Of a stretch of DNA of 64,000 nt, positions 53,301 through 64,000 are shown piece after piece. Source of the stretch: Caenorhabditis remanei (lineage: Eukaryota > Nematoda > Chromadorea > Rhabditida > Rhabditidae); NCBI RefSeq assembly GCF_010183535.1, contig NC_071328.1, positions 3,410,001 to 3,474,000 on the forward strand. Direction: 5' to 3'. Position 1 is the first letter of the stretch, and each line of letters begins with the position of its first letter. The notes under the pieces were generated by a model. That model saw only the letters and a program-made list of their open reading frames with translations. It ran no database searches and was not told where the DNA came from. A program made the translations under genes and the position numbers.

Positions 53301-56300
53301 CTTTTAGGTCCAATTAGTCGATTACAGTGTGTGTGTGTGCCCCGGCCGCAGCAACGGTAGCGGATGGGAAAAAAGGTGACGATTCGCATTGTAAGACAGC
53401 ATCGGAGCGTGCCTTAACCATTTATAATGTACTTCCTGGAGATGGATAGGTGTGGAATGGAATGGGAGAGATGGCGCACGTCGCTCTTCAATCCCCCCCC
53501 CCTCTCCTCCTCCACAAGCCATTTCACACATAATCTATCGGCATGGTTGTCTAGATTGACGCCACCGCCGATGTATTAAAAAAAAGAGTGTGTGGAACCT
53601 TTGCGGACCGCCCTTCCCCTCACCCGGTGGATGCTTTTTCACTTCATCCGGCTTTTCGGCGGGGCGCGAGATTTTCAATTTTCACTTTTCCCTTGAAAAT
53701 GGGATGATAGTTACTTTGAGAAAGTGCTCAGGAAGGAATTGAGCACTTTTTTGGGGAAGCTTTTAGGTGTTATTTGAGTCTACTTTTAGAACTTTTTTGA
53801 TTCTATCGTTGTCTTCAATCCGATATTTGGACCTAGAAGTGCGCAACTATGTATTCTAAGTTCTAACACGGAAATTGCCCTTTTTTTTCGTAGAAAAATT
53901 GACATTTTTTCGTGAAAATTGATAAAATGTAAGTTTCTGTTGTCATGTTCCGGGTACCCTTATATTAGAGACATCTCGTGAAACACATCTACGTTTTAGC
54001 TCAAAATTTGGAGCTCAAAAGCTTTAAAGTCCCATTTTTCACTCAAAAAGCTCTAACTTCTCGTAATTCCCGTTTTGACACGGTTTTTCCAGCCATAGGT
54101 GCCCTTTTTTTAAAGGTCTCTAAACCTCAGTCCTTGGGGTATTTTCATCAGGAAATTACTGTACAAACCGGAAGAAAATCACCGGAAATTTCATTTTTCA
54201 TAGTCAAAATCAGTAATTTCTTTGATTTAACCTTCTGGAAAACCATTTTCCCTTAGATTTCTCCAAGAATTTCCATCGAAAAGACTTTTGGCTGAAATCA
54301 AGTCTACGCCCCTTCTACAGTAACCCAGCTTAAAATCGGTCCTCTACAAACAAAAGAGGAAAATCTCCGAATATCTTATTTTTACAGCCAAAAATATCAG
54401 ATTTTCGCTTAAGCTTCTCTGGAAAGCCTTTTTTCCCAAGATTTCTCCAAGAATTGCGAATTGAAAGACTCTACAGTAACCCCTCTTAAATCGGTCCCTC
54501 GTATCCTGCATTCTCTCTCCCTCCGTTCGAAATTTCTTGCTCATTTCATTTCCTGTGCTCTCAAAAATCGTATCATTTCCATTCTCTCTCGTCGCGCGGT
54601 GGTTTCCACACCTCACATATACAACTTCTCAAGTGCATCATCATTCACTCGATACGGAGAGGCGATAATCAGCACTTGATTCGCCAATTAATCAGACAAA
54701 TAACTCTCTAAGAGCCGCCGCATCTTCTTCGGGCGGTGTGGTGCTCAACGAAATAATACAGTGCTCTTCCTTTCTGTTAATCTGTGTAATCAAGTCGCTC
54801 TCTCTCTCTATGTGTGTGCTCCCTTCTTCAATACGATTCACACCAATTCACTCTCGATAAAAACTACCGTAACTCGGAAGCGAAGTCACTTGAGATGAAA
54901 AGAAGAAGAAGAAATCGACCGATTTTCGCACTTGTTAAGTGCTATGATAAACATCGAATTGTTCAGCAGAGAGAGAGAGCCAATGCTACCGTAACCCTCT
55001 GCTCCAACACCCACCTATACTAACTCATATCGGAATGGCATTGAAAACAGATGCTCTTTTTCTATTTCTCTCTCTCCCTCTATGTGCTCACCGTGCGAGA
55101 TCAGAAAGTGGGCCAACGATGGGTCGCCGCGTCGAATTGCCAGCTGAAGGCTCGTGTAACCTGCCTGAAGATTCCGATATTCGTTTAGGTATCATTCGAA
55201 GAGCTCACCGGATCCCTTGCATCCACGTCCACACCTTTCGACACCAACAACACAATGATTGATCGATCGGAGCGAACGGTAGCCATGTGAAGAGCCAGAG
55301 GACCGTAGTTTGGAGCGTAGTTTGCCAGTTCTGGCTGAATTAATTATCTTTCAATTAGAAGGGAGCAAATTAACTAACCTTGTCCTCCAACATCTTCTTT
55401 ACCGTCGTCGCATCACCGAGACGGACGGCACGAAGCCAACGACAGCCGGCTGATTTGTAGAACTCCTTCGAGTCGGAGAGCGTTTGACGGGATGAGTGGA
55501 GGCTTCTCTGGAAATTGAAAATTGCTTAAAAATGGTCAGAACGAATTTTCACACATTCAAAACTCATATTTTCGCAATAAAAATGATTTTGGATCATTTT
55601 GAAAGCGAAATTTCGAGATTTTCAAAGATTTTGAAGGGTAAAACCGGGTCCAGAGCCTAAGAAACCTACAAAACCCTCTTTTTTCCAGAAAAATCGCTAA
55701 AAATATCGAATTTTCCCTTCAATATGTGATTTTCGAGACTTTCAAGGATGATTTTTTTTTCTTTTGGATCATTTTGAAAGCGAAATTTCGAGATATTCGA
55801 TGATTTTGGACAGCAAGGGACTAAAAAAAACCATAAAATCCTCTTTTTTTTCTAGCGAAATCGCTAAAAATCTCGAATTTTCCTATCAAAATGTGATTTT
55901 CGAGACTTTCAAGGAATTATGATTCACTGGGAACCGTTTTTATCCAGCCTCAGCGAGCTTTCTTTTTTCAAAAGTTTAGCTTCAAATCTAACAGAAAATC
56001 ATGTTTTCACAAATTCGAAACTCATATTTTGGAGCATTTTGAAATCGAAATTTCGAGATTTTCGATGATTTAAGACGGTAAGGGACAAAAAACCCCTTTT
56101 TCCAGCAAAATCGCTAAAAATCTCGAATTTTCACTTCAAAATGTGATTTTTGAGATTTATTGAAAACCGTCCTCAGTGGGCTTTCCTTTCAAAAAATTCA
56201 GCTTGATTCTACTAGTTTTTCGTCAAATTCTAATACCTCTGGTGCCTAAACCCCTATTGAATCTCCCAAAACTCCCTTCTTCTCTAAACTTGATCTACAC

Positions 56301-59300
56301 TCTATAAATCAATATACCCTCCTACTCTGCCAACCCAACCATTAGTCCTTTTTACCCTCTATTATCGAATCCCCGACCACCTCGCTCTCCCCCTCGGATG
56401 ATGTTCACCTTAATTTCAACAGCTGTAATTCACCTCAAAAACCAGATCATACACACATACACTCACTCTGTCAACTCCTCTTTCATCATGTCCAACATTT
56501 TCCCCACTTTCCCATCGGATACCGTATACTCCCGGCGGCGTGTTACGCGCACTTGTCATATTGCGATTCGACACGGCGAGAGGCGCGCGCGCGCGCGAAA
56601 AACCAACGCGCATCTTGTTCGACACAACTTTTTTCCACTCGCTACAGTACCCCTCCCTATGGGAATGTGTACTGTAACTCGATCTTCCGACACGCTTGCT
56701 GATATCAAGACTCCTAATCACAAACATGCTCCCGCTCACTTTTAATTCTCTTTCTCCCTCTCTCATTCGGTTGAACAAACATTTATTTGCTCTACCTCAC
56801 ACTTGTGATTGGGCATCTCCTTAACACTTATCACACAGTCACTACGCACCTAAATGACTTTTATATCAAATGTCAATATTGGTGAAGCTTCTGTGTTGAG
56901 CAGCAGCCGACAGACACTATAAGATACTTTTGGAGTACTGTAGTATAGAGTTGAGGTAATCGAGAGGACAACGTAGATCAAGATTGAGAGGAAGAGACTA
57001 AGGAGACCTTATTTATTACGCAATTTGGGAACTTTAGATTAGACTGTTTGTCATGTTTTATGATGTCATTAATCTCTCATAACATTGACAACATCTTCCA
57101 ATCCCTCGATTGGGTCTAAATTAGGTCTGAACGATCCGCTTATACGGTTTCCTGCTCAAAGCACACCCTTTCATGTATCGGAAGCGCCGGCGGGCACAAC
57201 AATTAAAACCGTCCGTCTCAATCTGCTCCATTTTCCAATGAAGGAAATCATCTAATCTGTTGTGACACCTCAAAACACGATACCGCGTTTTCGAGTCCCC
57301 CGCTCGATTACATCTTTCTCAGTGAGTGAATCAAAACGGGACCCCCTGTTGTGACTCCTCATTTAATCTGGTCACACACACACAGGAGAAAATCTTCCAA
57401 ATAGGCAAAGAAAAAGGAATAATAGAAATCCAAAGAAGAAGACGATATCCCGTTTCTCTCTTTCTATGTCGACACGAGTTGTGAAGGATCGTGGGAAGAT
57501 TTACATATTTAAGAAGGAAGAAGAAGAAGACTTCTTCGCAATCTATACTAGTCACTCTTGAGATGAAGTAGGATGGAGGGGGGGCCAGAACTCATTTCAA
57601 TAGGATCATCCCCGTATTGGTCGAGAAAGACAACAACTTCTTCCACTTTTTGGGGAAAAGAGAATCTGGCGAATTTGTAGAATTGAGGATTCTGGAGATT
57701 AGTCTTCTTGTCTTGAAACCAGGATCATATAGAAACAAAACAAGAATCTTAGCCTAGTTATGAGATATTTGGATTTGGGTTACTGTAGATCTGTTGCAGG
57801 ATTCGATGGCGTAAGTTTCTAAATGTAGGTTTAGAAAGACGGAATACTGTAGATCTATTATAGGATCCAGGGTACTGTAGATCCTGAATCCAGGATCCGG
57901 GTTACTGTAGGTGTATCCATGATTCAGGATGTAAGTAACAGTAGGTTTCTAAATCCGAAATACTGAATATATGTTATAGGATCCAGGCTACCGTAGATCT
58001 GTTCCAGGATCCGATATACCGTGGATCTGCTATAGGATCCGGGATACTGTACATCTGTTTTAGGATCCAGGGTACTGTAGATTGTACTCAGGATTCAGAT
58101 TACTGTAGATCCTGAATCCAGGATCCAGGTTACTGTAGACAAGATTTCCAGTACTGGATCTAGATTACTGTAGATCCCCCAGGATACTTCAAATCCCTAA
58201 TTTCTTATTCATCTCCCTAAATCGTCTTCTCCATTCGACCTCGGTCTATAACTCTTCATATGCTCGCCGCCGCAGCAACGGACAGTAAATCGTCCCGTTT
58301 AAACAAAAAACCGCTCGACAAGGACGCCACTCGGATTCACACTCATTTTTCAAGGCGCATCTCCCCTCTTCCAAATTTCTTAATAATAGGCGCAACCGGT
58401 CAAAAGACACACCGACATCTGGTCATTTACTATTCTTCAGACCTCCGCGTTCCGCACAACCAAAAAAAACACACACATTTCCGAACACACTAGTACGGTA
58501 ATCGTTTTCCATAATATTATTCTATAATTGGTTTGGATATATATATATATTATATATCTATATGTGTATATACCCGGATTCATGTGTGTCCATCTCATAG
58601 TGCATCAATGTGGTCAAGTCATAAATCAAAAAACCCAATACTTCTAATTGCGTCCTCCTCATCGTGAGTGCAGGTAGGTTGAATAATAAAGACCTCATCT
58701 TCTTGCCACATTTATCAAAATTCGATCCCCCATTCTCATTTCTTTTTTCTAAGCTGCTCCACTTATTCGCACATTGTAACCATATGGCTCGGTTAATGAC
58801 AAAACCAATACAAACACCCCTCCACACACACACATCAACACTTTAGCCCCCCTTTTCTCTCTACGAGCACATTATATTATTAGGATGATGATGACTCCGG
58901 CTTATAACCACAACACCACTTGACTCCTAGGGAGCTCCGAGGTATAGAGATACTGTGTGAATGAATGAAGTCAATTAGCTGCGACGATTCTCAACAAGAT
59001 CAATTCATATCCAAGCGTCATGTGTTCGTTGTCACTCATATCGCCACCTTGGATATATACATCACAACAAATCATCGCCCATGCAGTCAGGGAACGAAGT
59101 TGAGAGGGGTACTGTAGTCGTGTTGGCGGTGGCAGTTGTTTATGTTTACATCTGTCCTCTGGCAGAGAGAAAATCGAGTCGCACATGCAATTCGACACGC
59201 TATTACCCGACAGGTCAGCCGAAATGATTGACATACTGATACTATGCTTCTCATTTTAACACATTCCGATGGATCTGATTGTTCTAGAGATCCCTAGAAA

Positions 59301-62300
59301 ATCCACGTGGCTCTCTCTCCCATTATCAACTTCGTCAATTGGTGTCATTTGTCTGTGTTGATGACGCGGAAAAGAAAACTGTGAGCTCTCTCTCCCCACC
59401 GACACCTCGCGACGACGATCAATCAGGCCAAGTGTGCTTTACCGATAGAAAAACACGAACATGTGGTTGTGAGAACACAGAAATGAGGAGAAGAGACACC
59501 TATCGAGAAAAAAAACTCGGCATCGATTTAATACGAGATGAAGGAGGCTTCTTCTGCTCCACTCACACACCGGATAGATTAGTTGCAAGATGTGCTGTGA
59601 GTCTCGAGAAGAGGAGGCAGCAAAGAGGTGTCGGTATGTGTGTGCAGTGTGCCACACATTCTCCCGCATCATTGTACACATCAATCATCTTCTCGCCACA
59701 CCACCTCGACAATATATTGGAATCGAGAGTAGGCGATTGATAAAAGAGTCGTAAACTTGGTGAAAAACTCGGAATACAGTAAGGCGGTGTCTCACGTTAA
59801 AGGTCTCACGGTGAACTGCGTTCAGTGATTGCCGACAATGGGTTGTCGCACGCTTAACAGTTTGGAACCGACTGGTACCGACCAGATAGGTTTGGAGTTT
59901 TCAGCAAGAGAAATTGCTTTTTAAAGTGCGCTCTATTGAGAGAGCCTTCGTTACAGTAGCCAGAATCGTTGGGAGACCCGTTTCAGCTCTAGTCCAGAAT
60001 CGACATTTCAGGCAAGCTGCAAATGCGCTCTACTGCTGAATATAAGACTTAGTCTTGAAACATGCTTTTAGGCTTCGGGTTACTGTAAAGCATAGTCTCT
60101 TGTCGCCATCTCTTGTCAATAGAGCACGATCCGAACGCCTTGTTGCAGTAGGGCACACTAGCTGAGTCTTATTACCAGCCGCCTTCTCCACTCTCCCCTA
60201 ACCATTTCAAGTCAGTAGTCACTATACCCGGCTGTCAATAATGTTCCAACACCAGATGAGGTGGTCATAATACTCGAACTACTCGCCCTCTCCCTCTCCC
60301 TTCTTTCGAAAAACCCCACTCCACACTCATATTCACTAAACACTTCAGAATTTTGGAACATTTCTTGCCCAGAGGCGATTCCACTCCTCGATACTCTTCA
60401 TCTTTAAGCTCTCCATGACATGAGGACCTAATTTATACAATATCCTGTCTTGTTAAATGTCAATGTGTGTGCTCTCTCTGGAATTCCCAACGGGCGGAGT
60501 GTCGTCCGATGTAATTATGTTTCAGTTAATTATCAAGAGATACATATGCAATGGATGATCTCTCCTCCTTCTTCAATTTATATGAAAAAGTCGTTTCTTA
60601 TTATAAGTATTAGAACAACGATTAGTAAGGTAGTACTCTTCTACAGTACCCCCCGCCCCCCTTGTCCACTGCAAAAACTAGTTGGACGATGACTAGACAT
60701 GTGCGCATTACAAATGTGTGGGTATGTCTCCAGAAGGCCCCCGAATTGAAAAGAGTGAATTCATTTCTTCACAAAACTACTTCATCTACCGTATACCTTG
60801 TTTATTCAACTCGCGTCTTCTTGTGTTTCACACGCCGTCAGCAGGGAGAGACCTCATCGAGGAAAGAATTAAGCATATTTTTGCTCATCTTGCTCCTCGT
60901 CGTTGGAGTCTGTTTCTATCTATTTCATTCGGTAACTTGATCCGAGACCGATAATGGAATCCTTTTGGTAAGAGATTCAAAAAGCAATCTTTCCTTCTCT
61001 ATTCTAACAAAACGGAGCATATAAAACCGAGAATGTTTTTGCTCGAAAACACATGTCTGATGAGAGGAGGAAAACGGCAACATTTGGGACGCATTTCTAG
61101 GAGATTCATGTTTTTGAGTTGCGGATTTTAGATTGATGTAGATGATGAAACAATAAGAAATTTCGTAGGATTTTTTGGAAATTCTGGAGCAAAATCACTT
61201 ATTTCTGTACCGAACGACTTGACATCGTGGCGAGACCCATCAGAGCTTCATGTCTCCGTTTTCGTTATTTGAAAATCAGAATTTTTTGCTACCGTAAGAC
61301 TTGAAAGTGATCGTGGCGAGACCCATCACATCACGTTTTCTCTTTGACCTATTCTTGAGATCGCGACGAGACCCAGTTCTTCTAAATTGAGCATGATTTC
61401 ACTCGTTTTGAAGTCGAAATCGTGCCAAGAGCCATGTCACCTCAATAGAGCACGCTTTCGAACTCTGACCTATTTTAGGCTACCGTAGTCTTCTTAGCAG
61501 TCTAGATCGTGCCAAGACCCATCTCATCTCCATAGAGCACGCTTCCGCCTACTCGAACTCTGACCCATTTTAGGCTACAGTAGTCTTTTTACTTTATTAA
61601 TCTAGATCGTGTCAAGACCCATCTCATCTCAAGGCTACTTTATACTACCGTACTTCCGATCCCATATAAGCCTAGATCGTGTCAAGACCCAACCCTAGAC
61701 CAAATCCTGACTCCAAAACTTTGTCTGGAGACCAAAAGTCTCAAAATCATCACCATTGTCCACCAGGTGCTCTTCTCTCCAGTGGACGCGAAAACCCATA
61801 TCTCTTCCCAAAACAAATGATAACCAATGTCCAACTCCCTCCTCCTCCACAAATTCGATCCCGACCTAGCTATTAACAAGATTTACGAGGTGCTCTTGGT
61901 GCCCTTCGCCTCACCACCATTTCTCGACTCCTTTTCTCATTTGCCATTATCATTAATCTCGTGTACCCGCCTAGCTTCTCCCTCTCTCCCTCTTCTCCCT
62001 TCTAGCTTGTGTTCGACCAACACCGAGACACGGAAAATGACACGAAAAGTGTGATTATTCGCACCCCCCTCTGGAGCAGAAGAAGAAGATTATCATCGCT
62101 CCTCTCGACTCAATTCGAAAGGCGCGAAGGTGTCCGGTTTCAGAGAAAAAGCATAGATACTACTGACATGATATGACACCCTGAAGGAGTCTCTCTCGAC
62201 TATCACATCTCTTTCTGCTAGACACATGTTCTCGGCTGGTTTTTGTTGGTGTCCAATTTCTGGGATTACTGTAACACATAACAGGGTTCGTGAAAAGGAG

Positions 62301-63819
62301 AAGGAGGGAATAGAGAGATCTTTGACTTTTAGGTGCTGGAATTTGGAGGGTGATCTTGTAATAGGGGTAGTTGGGGTCCCTCTTTTTCTAAATCTAAACG
62401 AATTTATCGTATTTTTTACGAAAAAAACCTATTTTTTGGGATTTTAGATTACAAAAATTGAAGTTTCGCTGAAAATTCAGAGAAATTAAGTTGCTTTCAC
62501 TTAAAAGCCGAGTTTTTGACGATCTTCCGTCAAAAATTGAATTTTCTGTTGAAAATTCAGAGAAATGCAGTTTTTCCCTTAAAAATCGAATTTTCGAGCG
62601 AAAAAAAATAGATATTTTCTCTGAAAGTTGGTGAAAATCTCTCTTTTTGATTGAAAACCACAAAATTTCGAAGAAAAAAAAAATCAGATTTTCAGAGCAA
62701 ATTTTAGAAAGGTTTTAGAATTTGAATATTCACCTTAAAACTGAATTTTAACGATTTTCAGTCAAAAATAGGCTTTTCTTTGAAAACTAGTGAAAAATCT
62801 CTATTTTTTTTGAAAACAACAAAATTTCGAGAAATAAAAACAGATTTTCAGAAAATCGAATTTTCAGCTTAAAACTAAATTTTTAGTATTTTTCTGACTC
62901 CTAATTGCTTTTTTTCTCAAAAATTTCATATTTTTACAGTAAAAAATCGAAATCTCTAAAATTCGAAATTTTCATTTTTCAGCTAAAAATTTGAATTTTT
63001 GCTATTTTTCCGTTCGAAATAAGGTTTCTAAATTGGAATTTTCAGCTTAAAACTGAATTTTCCGATTTTTTCGACTCCTAATTGCTTTTTTCCTCAAAAA
63101 ATTCTCATTTTTACAGTAAAAATCCAATTTTTTGAAAACTTTAACTTTCACCTTAAAATTTCTATTTTCGCTATTTTCCCCCTATTACCTTACTACACGT
63201 GGAAACCGACGTGGTATCCAAAAGACTTCCGACACTTCCACGTGGGATCGTTGTCGTCGTCGTGGTGGTTGAGGATGTGTTGTGTCCTCCTAAAACCAAT
63301 AAAAATGCATGTTCCCAGTGAAATTATATTTTTTATGCTTTTGGTTTTCTCGCATTCCCTTCAAAGCCTATCATTTTTTGTCGCACTCACGATTCTCCAT
63401 GTTCTTGTCAGTCTCCTCTTCCTCCATTTTCAGTGTCTAAAAAATTTTTTCTTTGATTATAGCATGCACGTCGAGTCCCGACTAACCTTTGCAGATGCGC
63501 TCTATTGCCAACGGGGGTTACACATTGTCGTAGCGGTGAACTTTAGAACTTTCTGTGCATACCGTGGTGAACATTAGAATTTATTCGACGTTGAAAAATA
63601 ATTAATTCTAATGTTCACCACGATATGCACAGAAAGTTTTAACGTTCACCACTACGACAATGTGTAACCCCCATGGCAATAGAGCGCATCTGCATAGGTT
63701 AGTCGGGACTCTACATGGATCTGTACCATGTTCATCGATGCCTTCGGCTCCAATATCGCTTTGAGCACATTCTCCGACAAACCATCCGCATTCGACCGTC
63801 TCGGCGCGCGCAAACTCAT
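50348..63819 (-). CDS. Ankyrin-repeat protein, eight exons over 13.5 kb
   Basis: Exons 63819-63727, 63436-63391, 63289-63189, 55507-55379, 55334-55209, 55164-55092, 51747-51649 and 50577-50348 join in phase to 298 residues. Residues 1-95 are polar and low complexity (seven Thr in a row near 54). Three ankyrin units follow: GCRWLRAVRLGDATTVKKML, YGPLALHMATVRSDRSIIVL and AGYTSLQLAIRRGDPSLAHF, the last running into SHGANLELTDPDG. The tail is rich in Ser and Pro, then basic (MKRDKKRSSWKSFFEKTP). The ankyrin part loosely resembles small protein-phosphatase-1 regulatory ankyrin proteins, but no binding motif was seen, so I leave the role open. Each internal exon fits both borders and phase; the small exons 2 and 6 were found only because phase demanded them. 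Introns of 7.7 and 3.3 kb suggest complex control. Extra or alternative first exons are possible. Confidence 0.82.
50820..51215. repeat. Three copies of GTGTCGATTTACGG/CCGTAAATCCACACTAAA in ankyrin intron 7
   Basis: Each copy pairs a GTCGATTTACG box with an inverted CCGTAAATC(C)ACAC box 15-30 bases later, near 50928-50972, 51040-51085 and 51158-51200, spaced about 115 bases apart. Confidence 0.6.
51750..55090. other. 3.3-kb intron 6 of the ankyrin gene
   Basis: The left part holds a hAT-like element (52086-52372), and 52480-52870 is an imperfect foldback around AGATTCTGAATC. 53040-53640 is GC-richer, low in repeats, with GTGTGTGTGTGCCCCGGCCG and homopyrimidine runs, and may be an internal promoter. 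54310-54720 has CTACAGTAACCC repeats and a TCATTTCATTTCC patch. No further exon with matching phase was found. Confidence 0.45.
52086..52372. mobile_element. hAT-like MITE, family A, in ankyrin intron 6
   Basis: The ends are CATACTTGCAAAACGGGCCG and CGGCCCGGTTTGCAAGTATG. Flanking octamers are CATTTATT and CATTTCTT, a 7/8 duplication. The central stem is shorter than in other copies. Confidence 0.8.
55508..63188. other. 7.7-kb intron 3 of the ankyrin gene
   Basis: From right to left: 62400-63180 is AT-rich with repeated GAATTTTCAGCTTAAAACTG; 61180-61690 has about seven copies of a GATCGTGGCGAGACCCATC-type unit; 57780-58200 has many TACTGTAGATC and GGATCCAGG units; 55560-56200 repeats GAAATTTCGAGATTTTC. 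Between them (56290-57560, 58240-61000) are low-repeat stretches with CTCTCTCC runs, CACACACA tracts and ATATATATAT at 58540. These low-repeat stretches are the likeliest places for enhancers or an alternative promoter. Confidence 0.45.
63465..63715. repeat. 250-bp foldback between ankyrin exons 1 and 2
   Basis: The left arm GTCGAGTCCCGACTAACC, then GCAGATGCGCTCTATTGCCA, pairs with the right arm ATAGAGCGCATCTGCATAGG, then TTAGTCGGGACTC. Inside, GGGGTTACACATTGTCGTAG and GTGAACATTAGAATT pair with their complements. The centre is TTGAAAAATAATTAATTC. It begins about 12 bases after the exon 1 donor. Confidence 0.85.
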
Positions 63820-64000
63820 GATTCCACGTTTTTCCTTCCTGTCAATCCATTTTTATTGCATTTTGTAGAAGAGATGCATTAAGCCCTCATATTATTATTA
63901 TAGTTATAATATATAATATGAGAACATTAGTTTTGAAATGTGGAGTGACATCTCCCACACTTTTCCCCTCTTTTTCCCTCTTTTCCACAAGACCTTTCAA
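63820..64000. other. Sequence upstream of the ankyrin start
   Basis: The first 20 bases read, on the minus strand, CAGGAAGGAAAAACGTGGAATC before the ATG. An AG about 20 bases before the start could be a trans-splice or intron acceptor. The rest has ATTATTATTATAG and TATAATATATAATATG tracts. A further 5' exon may lie outside the window. Confidence 0.4.

Noticed and set aside
53057..53389. Overlapping open frames on both strands near 53.1-53.4 kb
   Set aside because: They arise from a low-stop GC-richer patch; neither has domain features or splice borders fitting the ankyrin gene.
56398..56778. 115- and 120-residue frames on opposite strands
   Set aside because: Mirror-image frames over CG-repeats (a GCGCGC run at about 56587) in an intron; no homology recognised.
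59339..59740. 133-residue plus-strand frame
   Set aside because: Long but antisense within the ankyrin intron, low family resemblance, start embedded in a promoter-like pyrimidine patch.

Overview
This window is nuclear genomic DNA of a Caenorhabditis nematode, most likely not C. elegans itself. The evidence is short introns with the TTTCAG acceptor style, a recognisable APC-related gene (apr-1), nematode-type expansion of casein kinase 1/TTBK-like kinases, an NTF2-like secreted protein, and dense AT-rich introns packed with short foldback (MITE-like) repeats. I assembled every gene model by hand from reading frame, splice sites and matching intron phase, so exon joins are inferred from sequence and not from transcripts.

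Layout. 565-4072 (-): 5' part of a gene with two CENP-B/Tc5-type helix-turn-helix units, running off the left edge. 5023-15367 (+): complete seven-exon apr-1, head to head with the HTH gene and convergent with the next gene. 15729-18844 (-): active CK1/TTBK-like kinase. 19583-23069 (-): a related kinase-fold protein that has lost the three key catalytic residues. 23911-26769 (-): four-helix MARVEL-type membrane protein. 31311-33186 (+): small single-pass membrane protein with a Lys/Ser-rich tail. 34551-35954 (-): K50 homeodomain protein. 37779-39816 (+): small secreted NTF2-like protein. 40420-40537 (+): one orphan short-chain dehydrogenase exon. 50348-63819 (-): eight-exon ankyrin-repeat protein with introns of 3.3 and 7.7 kb. 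The stretch from about 40.6 to 50.3 kb holds repeats and no gene I can support.

The genes do not form a pathway or operon. apr-1 stands alone as a Wnt/cytoskeletal scaffold gene, and the two kinase genes are a tandem duplication that share an intron position. The most informative non-genic content is mobile-element structure. There is a hAT-like foldback family whose 8-bp target duplications can be read directly. A Tc1-like TA-inserting element has jumped into a second element carrying two opposed tRNA-like modules, and has itself received a third element. A TA-flanked foldback nests inside another in the NTF2-like gene. A hairpin repeat present about six times carries a GAGACGCAGAG-type motif in its loop.
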